Of a DNA stretch of 64,000 nt, positions 43,421 through 52,530 are shown one piece after another. How positions within the stretch are numbered: position 1 is the first letter of the stretch; each line of letters starts with the position of its first letter. The translations under genes were made by a program, and so were the position numbers. The stretch spans positions 62,001 through 126,000 of the forward strand of contig NZ_FXTI01000004.1 of NCBI RefSeq assembly GCF_900182565.1. Reading direction: 5' to 3'. The DNA is from Melghirimyces algeriensis. Its GTDB lineage: Bacteria > Bacillota > Bacilli > Thermoactinomycetales > DSM-45169. The notes beneath the pieces are model-generated. The model was not told where the DNA came from. It was given only the letters and a program-made list of their open reading frames with translations, and searched no databases.

Positions 43421-44515
43421 ATGAAAGTGATACCCGGTTTGGAAGGCATTGCAGTGGCCGAAACCGATTTGTCATTGGTGGATGGTCAAAAGGGTTTATT
43501 GCTTTATCGGGGGCATTTGGTAAAAAAGCTGGCTGTTTCCCACAGTTTTGAAGAGGTTGTCTATCTTTTGTGGATGGGACAACTTCCATCGGAAAAAGAA
43601 AGAGAAGACTTTCAGAGGTTGTTGTCGGAAAATCGTGCGTTACCGGAACATATATATAAGTTAATCATTCAGATTTCATCCAGGGCGGATTTAATGACGG
43701 TGTTGCGAACCGCAATCTCTGCCTTGCCGTTGACAAATGACTGGCCTCCCACGTTGGAGCAGGGAGCAAAGGTCTTGGCTGTGATTCCCACCATGATTTC
43801 CTGTTGGTACCATCAGGTTCAAGGAACGGATATCCCGGTGATCCGGCAGGATCTCAACCATACGGCCCATTATCTTTACCTGTTGAAAGGACAAGAGCCT
43901 TCTGAAGCGCATGTTCGCGCTTTGAATGCCTATCTGATTTTGACTGCTGAGCACGGAATGAACGCCTCTACCTTTGCCGCAAGAGTGGTAACGTCTACCC
44001 AGTCTGATCTCTTATCGGCATTGACGGCGGCGGTAGGAGCATTGAAAGGACCGTTACATGGTGGAGCTCCGTCGGAAGTGGAAGAAATGCTGGACGAGAT
44101 TCGCTCCGCAGAAAGTGCCGAGTCGTGGATGCGGGCGCGATTGGAGTCTGGAGAACGACTGATGGGATTTGGCCATCGTGTATATAAAACGCAAGATCCA
44201 CGGGCACAGGCTTTGCGGCAGATATCAGAGGAGCTGTCGGTAGAGGATGATTGGTTTCAACTAGCGCTGGAAACCGAACAGACGGCTCTTCGCCTGTTGG
44301 AGGAATACAAACCGGGACGCCGATTATATACCAATGTGGAGTTTTTTGCAGCAGCTGTCCTGCGCGCTGTTGGTCTGCCCAAAGCGTTGTATACGCCTAC
44401 TTTTGCCTTGAGTCGAACTGCGGGATGGTGTGCTCATATTTTTGATCAAGCGGATCACAATCGAATTATTCGTCCTCAATCTCTCTATACTGGAACCATT
44501 CCGCAGGAAGACTGA
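43421..44515 (+). CDS. citA: Citrate synthase (minor, CitA type)
   Basis: 364-aa citrate/methylcitrate synthase fold. Catalytic and substrate-site segments: AEHGMNASTFAARV, LHGGAPSEVEEML, GFGHRVYKTQDPRA and NVEFFAAAVLRAVGLP. The usual catalytic Asp segment reads TNVEFF (Glu in place of Asp), which is noteworthy: in most citrate synthases this position is NVDF/Y. ATG 43421 behind GGGAGGGAG. Divergent from citR. Confidence 0.9.
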   Translation: MKVIPGLEGIAVAETDLSLVDGQKGLLLYRGHLVKKLAVSHSFEEVVYLLWMGQLPSEKEREDFQRLLSENRALPEHIYKLIIQISSRADLMTVLRTAISALPLTNDWPPTLEQGAKVLAVIPTMISCWYHQVQGTDIPVIRQDLNHTAHYLYLLKGQEPSEAHVRALNAYLILTAEHGMNASTFAARVVTSTQSDLLSALTAAVGALKGPLHGGAPSEVEEMLDEIRSAESAESWMRARLESGERLMGFGHRVYKTQDPRAQALRQISEELSVEDDWFQLALETEQTALRLLEEYKPGRRLYTNVEFFAAAVLRAVGLPKALYTPTFALSRTAGWCAHIFDQADHNRIIRPQSLYTGTIPQED

Positions 44516-44524
44516 CCATTCTGT

Positions 44525-44555
44525 AAAAAACCGAGCGCTTTAGCTCGGTTTTTTG
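44525..44555. terminator. Bidirectional terminator after citA
   Basis: AAAAACCGAGC / GCTCGGTTTTT between convergent citA and the DinB-like gene. Confidence 0.85.
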
Positions 44556-44557
44556 TG

Positions 44558-45031
44558 TTACTCAAATAGAGGAACCTTCACATTTCCCATATGTTCATCG
44601 ATCAATATTTGCAGTTGACCGCGATGGTGGTAAAAGTGGGCGACAATCTGCACCAGCCATTCGCAACGTGTATATTGGACACCCCAGTATGAAGTGGTGG
44701 TTTCCATCAAATCATGGGGATCATAGTGAGCAATTTTCTCTTCTAGAAATTGAAAGCTGTCGTTTAACTGAAAGCGGATTTCCGCAAGTGTCTGTGGGTT
44801 GTTTTCTTTATAAAACAACATCATGTCTTCTTTTGACGCTTCGTTCATTATGAAATAATCGGCTTTACATAGCACAGAAATATGGGACAGCAACTCCCGG
44901 AGAGAGCGTTTGTCTGGAGAGGGACGGAGATCCAGTTCTTCTTCCTTTAACTGATCGATGATGTTTATCAGAGACTGTACAGCGATTTCAATCTGGTGAA
45001 TGACGGCTTTGGTATACAAAACGAGGCACAA
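44558..45031 (-). CDS. DinB/YfiT-like metal-binding four-helix protein
   Basis: 157 aa. Four-helix bundle with the three metal-ligand His of the DinB superfamily: LLSHISVLCKADYF and HFYHHRGQL. GTG start with AAAGAAAGG upstream. Many members are bacillithiol- or thiol-dependent transferases; the substrate is unknown here. Confidence 0.8.
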   Translation of the reverse strand: MCLVLYTKAVIHQIEIAVQSLINIIDQLKEEELDLRPSPDKRSLRELLSHISVLCKADYFIMNEASKEDMMLFYKENNPQTLAEIRFQLNDSFQFLEEKIAHYDPHDLMETTTSYWGVQYTRCEWLVQIVAHFYHHRGQLQILIDEHMGNVKVPLFE

Positions 45032-45104
45032 CCTTTCTTTAGATCACACAAAGTTTTCTTTTTACAGAGTAATCTTTACTCTTTCAAAATACAAGAAAAG
45101 GAGA

Positions 45105-45216
45105 AGGATATATACAATTGGGATTTTAGAAGGGATGGGACCTCGTTCAACGGCTCCTTTTATCGAATCGAGCGAGTATCCGTATGGTGCATCATGTGAA
45201 GATACTCCGCTCCAAA
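45105..45216 (+). pseudogene. Remnant of an aspartate/glutamate racemase gene
   Basis: Frame from about 45113 reads TIGILEGMGPRSTAPFIE, the conserved start of the Asp/Glu racemase family (TIGILGGMGPRSTAPF), then PYGASCEDTP, which resembles a later QYGA-D-P stretch, then a stop. A GGAGAAGG lies just upstream but no start codon in place. Most of the gene has been lost. Confidence 0.65.
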
Positions 45217-45264
45217 GAAGCCATTAGACGATGATAAAATGGTGGAAGTTCTTAAAAGATCTTC

Positions 45265-46362
45265 TTAGACTAAGAAAAAGGCAGTACCGAGAATGATGTA
45301 AACAATCAGGAGCAGAATGCCTTCAAACCAGTTGGTTGAACCGTCACGGGAGATGGATTTGGCAATAAAGGCAGAGACTGCAATGGCCACCATCTCCGGA
45401 CCAGTAAATACCAGGTTCATTGGTTTTTGAAATAAAAGGCTGATAAAGACCAGAAAGGGGGCGACAAACAAGGCAATCTGGAGGCTACTGCCTATGGCGA
45501 TTTCAACAGCAGCACCGATGCGGTTTTTCATGGCCAGGAAGATGGCAGCACTGTGTTCCGCAGCATTTCCAATGACCGCGATCAGAAAAGCCCCAACAAA
45601 CAGTTCCGACCAGCCGAGCGAATGAGCGACCACCTCAATGCTTTCCACCAGCCACTCGCTTTGAACAGCGACAAAAACGGTAGATAAAAGAAGAAGGAAG
45701 ACAGATACATTGCGGGACCATGAGGGTTGTTCTCCGGAGATGGGAGGAGTGCCCAGTGCATCCTTTTCTGCTTGTTTCGCAACAGGTTCCTGGTTTCCGG
45801 GATGTGCCAACTCTTCTTTGTGGGTAATCATGGAGAAGATTAACCATAGGAGATAACCAGCAATCAGGAGAGCGGAGATGATCAGGCTGAGAGTTTCCAA
45901 TTCGCCAGATGGAAGATATGTGGAAAAAGAAGCAGGAATAAACAGCGCAATGACGGCTAGCAGCATTAAAGAGGCATTGTGCCCAGCCAGCATAGTGTTA
46001 AAGGATTGCACTTTGAATTTCACGCCTCCAGCGACAAGGCTTAAACCCAGTACCAAGAGAAGATTACCGATGATCGATCCAGTGATGCTGGCTTTCACCA
46101 TATCCAGTAACCCTTCCCGGATAAGAAATACAGCAATGATCAGTTCGGCGGCATTGCCAAAGGTGGCATTTAAAAAACCCCCCAACCGTTCTCCGGCATA
46201 GTGAGCTACATTTTCCGTCGCTTTTCCAAGAAGGGCTGCCCATAAAAGAAGGGATAGAGAAGCGAATATAAAGCGGAATGTTTCATTGAACCCAAACCAG
46301 TGGACGAGACCGCTCAATAAAGTAGCAATGATTAATAATGGATAAAACCAACGGGCATTCAT
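45265..46362 (-). CDS. Calcium/proton antiporter (CaCA family)
   Basis: 365-aa, 11-helix exchanger. The two alpha repeats carry FLNATFGNAAELIIAVFL and FLIAVIGNAAEHSAAIFLA, the GNAAE motifs whose Glu residues bind the cation. A charged cytoplasmic loop of about 40 residues separates the halves. Like B. subtilis ChaA/YfkE. ATG 46362 behind AAAGGAG; the GTG three codons earlier overlaps that site. Confidence 0.92.
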   Translation of the reverse strand: MNARWFYPLLIIATLLSGLVHWFGFNETFRFIFASLSLLLWAALLGKATENVAHYAGERLGGFLNATFGNAAELIIAVFLIREGLLDMVKASITGSIIGNLLLVLGLSLVAGGVKFKVQSFNTMLAGHNASLMLLAVIALFIPASFSTYLPSGELETLSLIISALLIAGYLLWLIFSMITHKEELAHPGNQEPVAKQAEKDALGTPPISGEQPSWSRNVSVFLLLLSTVFVAVQSEWLVESIEVVAHSLGWSELFVGAFLIAVIGNAAEHSAAIFLAMKNRIGAAVEIAIGSSLQIALFVAPFLVFISLLFQKPMNLVFTGPEMVAIAVSAFIAKSISRDGSTNWFEGILLLIVYIILGTAFFLV

Positions 46363-46604
46363 TTTTCTCACTCCTTTTCTCCATTAGGGACTAGGCTTTC
46401 CAAAATTGGAGAGAAACATTGTTGAAAGAATTTTTGAGGTATTTCCATCATATCCTGCTAACAATGGATACGATCTGCTTTGACGGGTGAAAACATATAT
46501 CCGAGCGGTTGGGAGTATGGTTTTTCCATGATATAATATTGACAGAATCGTTTGGGACGCTTGATATGATTGGCTACATATGTTTACAGTCGGGAGGTAT
46601 GGAT

Positions 46605-46979
46605 ATGGAGAACGGATCAGATGGTTTCATACGTATTGCTGATGATGTTGTGGCTGTAATTGCAGGTTTGGCCGCCTCCAAAACCCAAGGGGTGGCAGGT
46701 ATGTCCGGTGGGATCACAGAAGGCTGGGCCAAGCGGGTGAGCGGAAAAAATGTTACCCGTGGAGTGTCTGTTGAAGTGGGACAGGTGGAAGCAGCCATCG
46801 ATCTTCGGGTCATTGTAGACTATGGAGTGAAAATTAACGAAGTTGCCCAATCACTGCAGGAAAACGTCAAAGAGACAGTGGAAAACATGACGGGTCTTTC
46901 TGTGGTGGAAGTGAATGTGAAGGTAGAAGGGGTTGACTTTAAGGAAGAGAATTTGAACGAAGAAAAGAGTGTGAAGTAA
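46605..46979 (+). CDS. Asp23/Gls24 family envelope stress protein
   Basis: 124 aa. Family blocks GFIRIADDVVAVIAGLAASK, GVAGMSGG, VEAAIDLRVIVDYGVKINE and VENMTGLSVVEVNVKVEGV. Paralogues in B. subtilis are YqhY and YloU. ATG 46605 is favoured over 46599, which is only one base from the GGGAGG. Monocistronic with a strong terminator. Confidence 0.9.
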   Translation: MENGSDGFIRIADDVVAVIAGLAASKTQGVAGMSGGITEGWAKRVSGKNVTRGVSVEVGQVEAAIDLRVIVDYGVKINEVAQSLQENVKETVENMTGLSVVEVNVKVEGVDFKEENLNEEKSVK

Positions 46980-46985
46980 CGGTCA

Positions 46986-47020
46986 CAAAAAGAGAGTCGG
47001 CATCAGCCGGCTCTCTTTTT
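46986..47020. terminator. Bidirectional terminator
   Basis: AAAAAGAGAG-CGGC / GCCGG-CTCTCTTTTT between convergent genes. Confidence 0.85.
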
Positions 47021-47025
47021 AGAGA

Positions 47026-47367
47026 TTAGTTGGATAGATGATCGATTACGTGTTGGATGGCATGTTGAACGTCTTCCTTGAATTCCTCCGGAATCTCATC
47101 TTCCTTTTCAAGACCATGTGGAAAGATGTGACGAAGAAAAACAGGATCTTCTAGCCGAACAACCGCTTTGGAATCCTCCAAACGTCCTTGGACGACATGG
47201 GCTTGAATACGAAGATAATAATTGTTTGTCTCTCCTGATAACTTCATATCAAAGCTGGCTTTGGAGTAATCCCAAGCTCCTCCGCGAACAAAGCCCGCTT
47301 CAAACATTACTCGCTCCACTTCACCGAAGGGTTTGGTAATATCTTTCAGTCCTGTCTCGTCGAGCAT
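47026..47367 (-). CDS. YugN-like family protein
   Basis: 113-aa soluble protein matching B. subtilis YugN family: ETGLKDITKPFGEVERVMFE, then GGAWDYSKASFDMKL and NNYYLRIQAHVVQGRLE, ending with an acidic helix (FKEDVQHAIQHVIDHL). Function unknown. GGAGGAG upstream of ATG. Confidence 0.8.
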   Translation of the reverse strand: MLDETGLKDITKPFGEVERVMFEAGFVRGGAWDYSKASFDMKLSGETNNYYLRIQAHVVQGRLEDSKAVVRLEDPVFLRHIFPHGLEKEDEIPEEFKEDVQHAIQHVIDHLSN

Positions 47368-47640
47368 TGATGCTCCTCCTTTTCCAGTCTCGAACTATCG
47401 GCCCGTCCTCATCATGATAGTATGTCTTGCTCTATTGCGCAATATGGGGAGGGTGACGTTTCTTTCACGTTTTGATTGGTCAATCCATTTTAAAATGCAG
47501 TTTGCCAGATCTGTTGGCTGGAATCTGACCTTTTTTGAAAGGGAATAACGGGAACCTGTCAGATGCCTGAAACAATCACTATTGGTCTGATTCATTATAT
47601 ACGTTATACTGATCTCGTAGAAAAAAGAAGGTGAGTCTTA

Positions 47641-48816
47641 GTGAAGAAAGATTCCTTAAAAAGTGAGATAGAAGCTGTGTACCCTCGAATGGTGGAGCTT
47701 CGACGCCAATTTCACCAATTTCCTGAATTATCCTTCAAGGAAGAAAAAACGTCAATGCAGGTCGCTTCCATCCTGAAGGATCTGGGGTTGGATGTTCGGA
47801 CTGGAGTGGGAGGAAATGGAGTGGTTGCGATCTTGGAAGGTACCCTTCCTGGTCGTACTGTTGCGCTTCGAGCGGATATGGATGCACTGCCCATTCAGGA
47901 TGAAAAGACTTGTGACTATCGGTCCCAGGTGGATGGTGTGATGCACGCCTGTGGTCATGATGCCCATATGGCTTCACTGTTGGGAGTCGCTCAGATTCTT
48001 CAACAAAGAAAGGAAGAAATCCGGGGACGGATTGTGTTTCTGTTTCAACATGCAGAGGAACAGATTCCGGGAGGGGCAGCCCAAATGATCCGTGCCGGTG
48101 CATTGGACGGAGTGGATGCTGTTTATGGAGTTCATCTGTGGACTCCATTGCCCCGTGGTGTTGTCGGGATTCGGGAAGGTACCCTGATGGCCGCTGCGGA
48201 TTCCTTTCAGATTCAGGTGACCGGAAAAGGAGGACATGGTGGTCTTCCCCATCAAGCAGTAGACGCTGTGGTGACTGCATCTCATCTGGTGGTAAACTTG
48301 CAAACCATTGTAAGCCGTCAACTGGACCCGTTGAAATCCGGGGTGATTTCCGTTGGCAAACTGCAAGGTGGGGAGAGCTTTAATGTGATCGCTGAATCTG
48401 CTGTTTTGACTGGAACGGTTCGTACATTTGATCCGGAGATTCGCTCAGATATTCAGCGACAGATCGGAAAAGTTGCTGAACAGACCTGTCAGATGTTTGG
48501 TGCCCAATGTGATTATCGTTACCAGTGGGGATATCCGGCAGTGGTGAACCATCCGGCAGAAGCCTGTCAAGTGGCTGAGGTTGCCCGCTGGATGCTTGGT
48601 AAGGATCAAGTGTGGGAGATTTCGCCGATGATGGCGGGTGAGGATTTTGCTTACTATCTCCAGGAACGGCCGGGGGCTTTTTGTTTTGTGGGGGCAGGAA
48701 ATGAGCAGAAAGACTTTGTTTATCCCCATCATCATCCCCGATTTGATCTGGATGAAGAAGCGATGAAAATATCTGCTGAACTGATGATTCATACTGCTCT
48801 AGCGGCTCTTAAATAA
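47641..48816 (+). CDS. M20D-family amidohydrolase (N-acyl amino acid / hippurate hydrolase type)
   Basis: 391 aa. Metal and catalytic segments: VALRADMDALPIQDE, MHACGHDAHMASLLG, FLFQHAEEQIPGGA, then GKGGHGGLPHQAVD from the inserted dimerisation domain and FAYYLQERPGAFCFVG near the end. GTG start behind AAGAAGGTG. Cleaves N-acyl or aminoacyl amides in the cytosol; the exact substrate is not predictable. Single gene. Confidence 0.92.
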   Translation: MKKDSLKSEIEAVYPRMVELRRQFHQFPELSFKEEKTSMQVASILKDLGLDVRTGVGGNGVVAILEGTLPGRTVALRADMDALPIQDEKTCDYRSQVDGVMHACGHDAHMASLLGVAQILQQRKEEIRGRIVFLFQHAEEQIPGGAAQMIRAGALDGVDAVYGVHLWTPLPRGVVGIREGTLMAAADSFQIQVTGKGGHGGLPHQAVDAVVTASHLVVNLQTIVSRQLDPLKSGVISVGKLQGGESFNVIAESAVLTGTVRTFDPEIRSDIQRQIGKVAEQTCQMFGAQCDYRYQWGYPAVVNHPAEACQVAEVARWMLGKDQVWEISPMMAGEDFAYYLQERPGAFCFVGAGNEQKDFVYPHHHPRFDLDEEAMKISAELMIHTALAALK

Positions 48817-48827
48817 TGGATGTCATC

Positions 48828-48861
48828 AAAGAAACCGTTGCCGATCGGCAACGGTTTCTTT
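48828..48861. terminator. Bidirectional terminator, perfect 34-bp palindrome
   Basis: AAAGAAACCGTTGCCGA / TCGGCAACGGTTTCTTT with no unpaired bases between arms; separates the amidohydrolase from the convergent ABC operon. Confidence 0.9.
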
Positions 48862-48864
48862 GTT

Positions 48865-49818
48865 TTAAGCGGCCACATCCCGTTTGTTGAATACAATCCA
48901 GGAGATAATGTTAAAGATAACAAAGTAGACCGCAAGAACGGTAATGGAGAATGAGAGGGTCATTCCTTCCATCAGAGGGGCACCTTCTAAATAGAGACTT
49001 AAATTGGTATTGGCAAAAAGAGTATATTTGACCCATTCCACCTTTTGAATAGCGAGAAATGACACGACTGTGTTTCCTGAAAACATCAGGAAGATAGCTA
49101 ACCCGATGGCCAGGGAGCTGCTTCGAAAGACAGTGGAAATCATAAAGGCGAAGGTGACCATCATCAACAGATCAACGCTTTGTAGGCCATACATGCCGAA
49201 GATGTGAAGAATCCGGTTTTTCTCAATGACGTTTCCATCCTCCACCATCAGGTGTGGGCTGTCCCAGCCGCTCACACCGAAGAAGACAGAGCCGACCAAC
49301 ATGCTGAAGAGGAACAGACAGCCCAGCATCGCCAAAGCGAACAGCAAGGTGGACAGGTATTTGGAAAGCAAAATCTTGGAACGGCTGGCAGAACGGATTA
49401 AAAGCAGTTTAATCGTTCCCCAGGAAAATTCTCCAGCAACGCTGGTTCCGCCAACAATAATGGTAAACAGGATGATCAGTGAAGACAGATAAACAGAATC
49501 ATATATAAAACCCCACAGGGTTTCTTTATCTGGAGCGATGGAGTGGTCAATTCTGTATTGCTTGATCTTGATTTCCTCTTCCACTTGTTTCCTTATGTTA
49601 GGGGCAAGAGCATCATTTTGCAACATTTTTTGATCCTGTTGAATCTGCTTTTGTAGATCTTCTTTCCATTGATCCTTTTCCTGATCTCCGTATATATTGT
49701 TAAAGACTAAACCGGATACAACAGTTGCCAGCAGCAACAACCCGATCATGACCCATGTCCCGACCCGTCGAAAGATTTTCATGTTTTCGTTTTGTACCAA
49801 ACGGATAAAATTAAACAA
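48865..49818 (-). CDS. ABC-2 type transporter permease
   Basis: 317 aa, six predicted helices: one near residue 25, then a 90-residue extracytoplasmic coiled-coil-like loop (KDQWKEDLQKQIQQDQKMLQ), then five helices. SVAGEFSWGTIKLLLIRSAS is the usual ABC-2 intracellular segment. Overlaps the ATPase gene by 8 bases, so they form one transporter. Last gene of the six-gene operon. Confidence 0.88.
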   Translation of the reverse strand: MFNFIRLVQNENMKIFRRVGTWVMIGLLLLATVVSGLVFNNIYGDQEKDQWKEDLQKQIQQDQKMLQNDALAPNIRKQVEEEIKIKQYRIDHSIAPDKETLWGFIYDSVYLSSLIILFTIIVGGTSVAGEFSWGTIKLLLIRSASRSKILLSKYLSTLLFALAMLGCLFLFSMLVGSVFFGVSGWDSPHLMVEDGNVIEKNRILHIFGMYGLQSVDLLMMVTFAFMISTVFRSSSLAIGLAIFLMFSGNTVVSFLAIQKVEWVKYTLFANTNLSLYLEGAPLMEGMTLSFSITVLAVYFVIFNIISWIVFNKRDVAA

Positions 49819-50740
49819 TTTGCTCCCCTCCAGTCAGCTCCAGGAATTGATCTTCCAATGTTCGTGCAGCGGTTTGTATGGAGAAAACCTTGATGCCCGT
49901 TTCTACCAATCGTGCATTGATATGAGGAATCTCTTCTCTTGCAACCGTTATTTGAAATCCTTCCGATGTCATTTTTAACGGATGATCGGAGAAGTGTTGT
50001 TGCATGTATTCCTGGGCCTCGGCTACCGGTTCCACCGCAAATGTCACCGTTTGTTGTTTCTGTTCGCCACCCACAAATTCCCGTACATTTTTGACATCGA
50101 TCAGTTTTCCGTTTTGAATGACACCAATGCGATCACACATCAGTTCCATTTCCGACAGAATATGGCTGGAAACCAGCACAGCAATGTTTTCCTCACGGGA
50201 CAGCGTACGGAGATGGTCGCGAAATTCTCGGATTCCGGCAGGGTCCAGCCCGTTGGTCGGTTCGTCCAATATCAACAAGGATGGAGAATGAAGCAAAGCT
50301 TGAGCCAAACCCAACCGTTGGCGCATTCCTAGGGAATATGTTTTCACCTTGTGATGGATACGGTTTTTCAGTCCAACGAGTTTCACCACTTCATCGATGC
50401 GACGTTTGGAAACTCCACGGGTCATCCGCCAGTAGTGAAGAAGGTTTTGGTATCCGGTGAGAAATTTGTACATTTCCGGATTTTCCACAATACCGCCGAC
50501 ACAGGAAATTGCTTTTTCAAAGTTTTGTTTCAGATTGATTCCGTTAATGATCACATTGCCTTTCGAGATGGAAATCAACCCGACGATCATTCGAATGGTG
50601 GTCGTTTTTCCGGCCCCATTGGGTCCCAGGAATCCAAAGACTTCTCCGGGATAAATGTTCAGGGATAGGTTGTCTACAATGTTCTTTTGACCGATTGTTT
50701 TGGTTAAACCCTGGATTTCTAAAACCGGTTGTTTCTCCAT
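49811..50740 (-). CDS. ABC transporter ATPase (BcrA-like)
   Basis: 309 aa. Walker A GPNGAGKTTT, signature YSLGMRQRLGLAQAL, Walker B LLILDEPTNGLDP, switch His in LVSSHILSE, plus a C-terminal regulatory domain of about 90 residues as in BcrA/bacitracin-type exporters. ATG 50740 behind GAAGGAGG. Partner of the permease at 48865; substrate unknown, antimicrobial or lipid export being typical. Confidence 0.9.
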   Translation of the reverse strand: MEKQPVLEIQGLTKTIGQKNIVDNLSLNIYPGEVFGFLGPNGAGKTTTIRMIVGLISISKGNVIINGINLKQNFEKAISCVGGIVENPEMYKFLTGYQNLLHYWRMTRGVSKRRIDEVVKLVGLKNRIHHKVKTYSLGMRQRLGLAQALLHSPSLLILDEPTNGLDPAGIREFRDHLRTLSREENIAVLVSSHILSEMELMCDRIGVIQNGKLIDVKNVREFVGGEQKQQTVTFAVEPVAEAQEYMQQHFSDHPLKMTSEGFQITVAREEIPHINARLVETGIKVFSIQTAARTLEDQFLELTGGEQIV

Positions 50741-50742
50741 TG

Positions 50743-51459
50743 TTATGCCTCCTTCGATTGGTTGGCGTTGTCTGAGTAAATTGAAGTCATCCATTCTACC
50801 AGGCTTACTCCCTCATTGAGACGGAGCTCATCCAATTCCACCACCTTCACGATTTTCCCATTTCGGATGGCGACAACTCGATCCAAAAGCGCTTCCACTT
50901 CATTGATTTCATGTGTGGTGATGACCACAGTCTGCTTTTCCAGATCGACAAACGAGATCAGTCCTTTGATAATGGAGTTGCGGACGATAGGATCTAATCC
51001 GGAGAGTGGTTCATCCATCAGAATGTAGGGAGCATCACGAGCCAGCGTAACCACCAATTTCACACGACCCCGGTTTCCTTTGGAAAGGTTTTTCACTTTT
51101 GCTTGGGGGTCCAATTGCATAAAATCCATCATTTCCCTTGCCCGTTCCCGGTTGAAGTCTGCAAACTGGGTTTCGTAAAAGTCCACCGTTTGTTGGACCG
51201 TAAAGAAAGGGTAGTAGGTTTCCAATTCCGATAAATACGCGACTTTGCGGGCGATTCGGCGGTGACTGGGCTCTTCATCCACCAATACCCTTCCTTTGCT
51301 GGGGCGTACGAGGCCGGCGATCAATTTGAGCAGGGTGGATTTCCCGCTCCCGTTTTCCCCGATCACTCCGATAATCTCTCCCTGAGGGAGTTCCAGGTCA
51401 ATTCCCTCTAAAGCGGTTTTGGTGAGGTACTTTTTGGTTACCTGTTCAAACCGAATCAC
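50743..51459 (-). CDS. ytrB: ABC transporter ATPase, YtrB-like
   Basis: 238 aa. Walker A GENGSGKSTL, Walker B YILMDEPLSGLDP, H-loop VITTHEI. The signature reads LSKGNRGRVKL rather than LSGGQ, which is characteristic of the YtrB group. Overlaps ytrA by 14 bases. Pairs with the membrane proteins encoded upstream in the operon. Confidence 0.88.
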   Translation of the reverse strand: MIRFEQVTKKYLTKTALEGIDLELPQGEIIGVIGENGSGKSTLLKLIAGLVRPSKGRVLVDEEPSHRRIARKVAYLSELETYYPFFTVQQTVDFYETQFADFNRERAREMMDFMQLDPQAKVKNLSKGNRGRVKLVVTLARDAPYILMDEPLSGLDPIVRNSIIKGLISFVDLEKQTVVITTHEINEVEALLDRVVAIRNGKIVKVVELDELRLNEGVSLVEWMTSIYSDNANQSKEA

Positions 51460-51841
51460 GATTGTTCCCTCCCTCTTCCTGTTCGATCAAGTACTCTTTC
51501 AGTCCGGAGAGGATTTCCTGGGGGGAAAATCCCATCTCCCCCATCGCCTGGACAAACGTACGGATTTGCTGTTGACGAAGGTCTTCCCGCAGTTGTTCCA
51601 ATCGGGATTCATCCTGTGTGATGAACGTTCCCTGACCTCTTCTGGTTTCCACGATTCCCATCCTCTCCAATTCGCTGTAGGTTCGTTGCACCGTATTGGG
51701 ATTCACATTGGATGCTACGGCCATTTCCCGCACGGAAGGAAGTTTTTCCCCAGGGGTCAGTTCCTGTCGCAGGATTCGTCGCTGGATCCGGTCAGCCAAT
51801 TGGAGGTAAATCGGGCTGGATGTTTGAAAATCATCCTTCAT
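51446..51841 (-). CDS. ytrA: GntR-family repressor, YtrA-like
   Basis: 131 aa: N-terminal winged HTH (PIYLQLADRIQRRILRQELT, then KLPSVREMAVASNVNPNTVQ) and a short helical dimerisation tail, the YtrA subfamily. In B. subtilis YtrA represses the ytr ABC operon and responds to cell-wall antibiotics. Here it is the third gene of its operon rather than the first. A palindrome in the operon leader is its likely operator. Confidence 0.9.
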   Translation of the reverse strand: MKDDFQTSSPIYLQLADRIQRRILRQELTPGEKLPSVREMAVASNVNPNTVQRTYSELERMGIVETRRGQGTFITQDESRLEQLREDLRQQQIRTFVQAMGEMGFSPQEILSGLKEYLIEQEEGGNNRDSV

Positions 51842-51844
51842 CCG

Positions 51845-52528
51845 CTACACCTCCGTTTTTCTTTCTAATAACCAAGTAGCAAGAAGGAAAGAAAGGACTA
51901 CGGTCGTTAGATGGAACACCCAGGATGTCCAATAGAGATTGATGGTGAAGCTCCAACCGTTTTCATTTTGTATATGACTCTGAGTGGTTACCACATTGGT
52001 AAGAAAATTGAAAATGACAAAGTAGAAAACAAAAACCAATCCACTCCATTTTCCAATGTGGCTTTTTAATCCCTGCTGAATCATCCAGACGACCATCAAC
52101 AAAAACCCGAAACTGAGTGATGAGAGAAGGATGATTCCAATGGTTTGCGTGATATCTTCCCATATTTTTGGGAGGAATCCTTCCTGGAACAAGTACCATA
52201 CCGGATAGAAACAACCGATACTGAAAGAGAGAATGGTTGCCGATAAAGCAGCCAGAATTTTGGACGCCAGCAATTTCCAAGCGGGTTGAGAGCTGTGGAG
52301 CCATTGATGCAGCTGTTTACTTTCCTGCTCCAGGTTGCTGAGAAGGAAGATAGAAAAGTAGAAGTAGTGAACAAGTATGGTAAAAAAGAAGATTCCTTTT
52401 TTTAAATCGGGATTCTCCACGAACCATATGGAAGTGAGATCAATTCCTATAAGAATCGATAATCCTGTCAACAGCCAGGGGGCTCCCATCCGAAAATCCT
52501 TTTGAAACAATGCCCACCAACCGCCCAT
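51845..52528 (-). CDS. Six-helix membrane protein of the ytr-like operon (paralogue 1)
   Basis: 227 aa with about six helices. Shares layout and the QLHQWLHSSQPAWKLLASKIL segment with the upstream gene product (QMHQWLHNPHGMWKLLLSKL), so the two are tandem duplicates. Both end in LLERKTEV / ILERKLEV. Probably permease subunits of the YtrB ATPase (YtrC/YtrD analogues). Three bases separate it from ytrA. Confidence 0.8.
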   Translation of the reverse strand: MGGWWALFQKDFRMGAPWLLTGLSILIGIDLTSIWFVENPDLKKGIFFFTILVHYFYFSIFLLSNLEQESKQLHQWLHSSQPAWKLLASKILAALSATILSFSIGCFYPVWYLFQEGFLPKIWEDITQTIGIILLSSLSFGFLLMVVWMIQQGLKSHIGKWSGLVFVFYFVIFNFLTNVVTTQSHIQNENGWSFTINLYWTSWVFHLTTVVLSFLLATWLLERKTEV

Positions 52529-52530
52529 GT

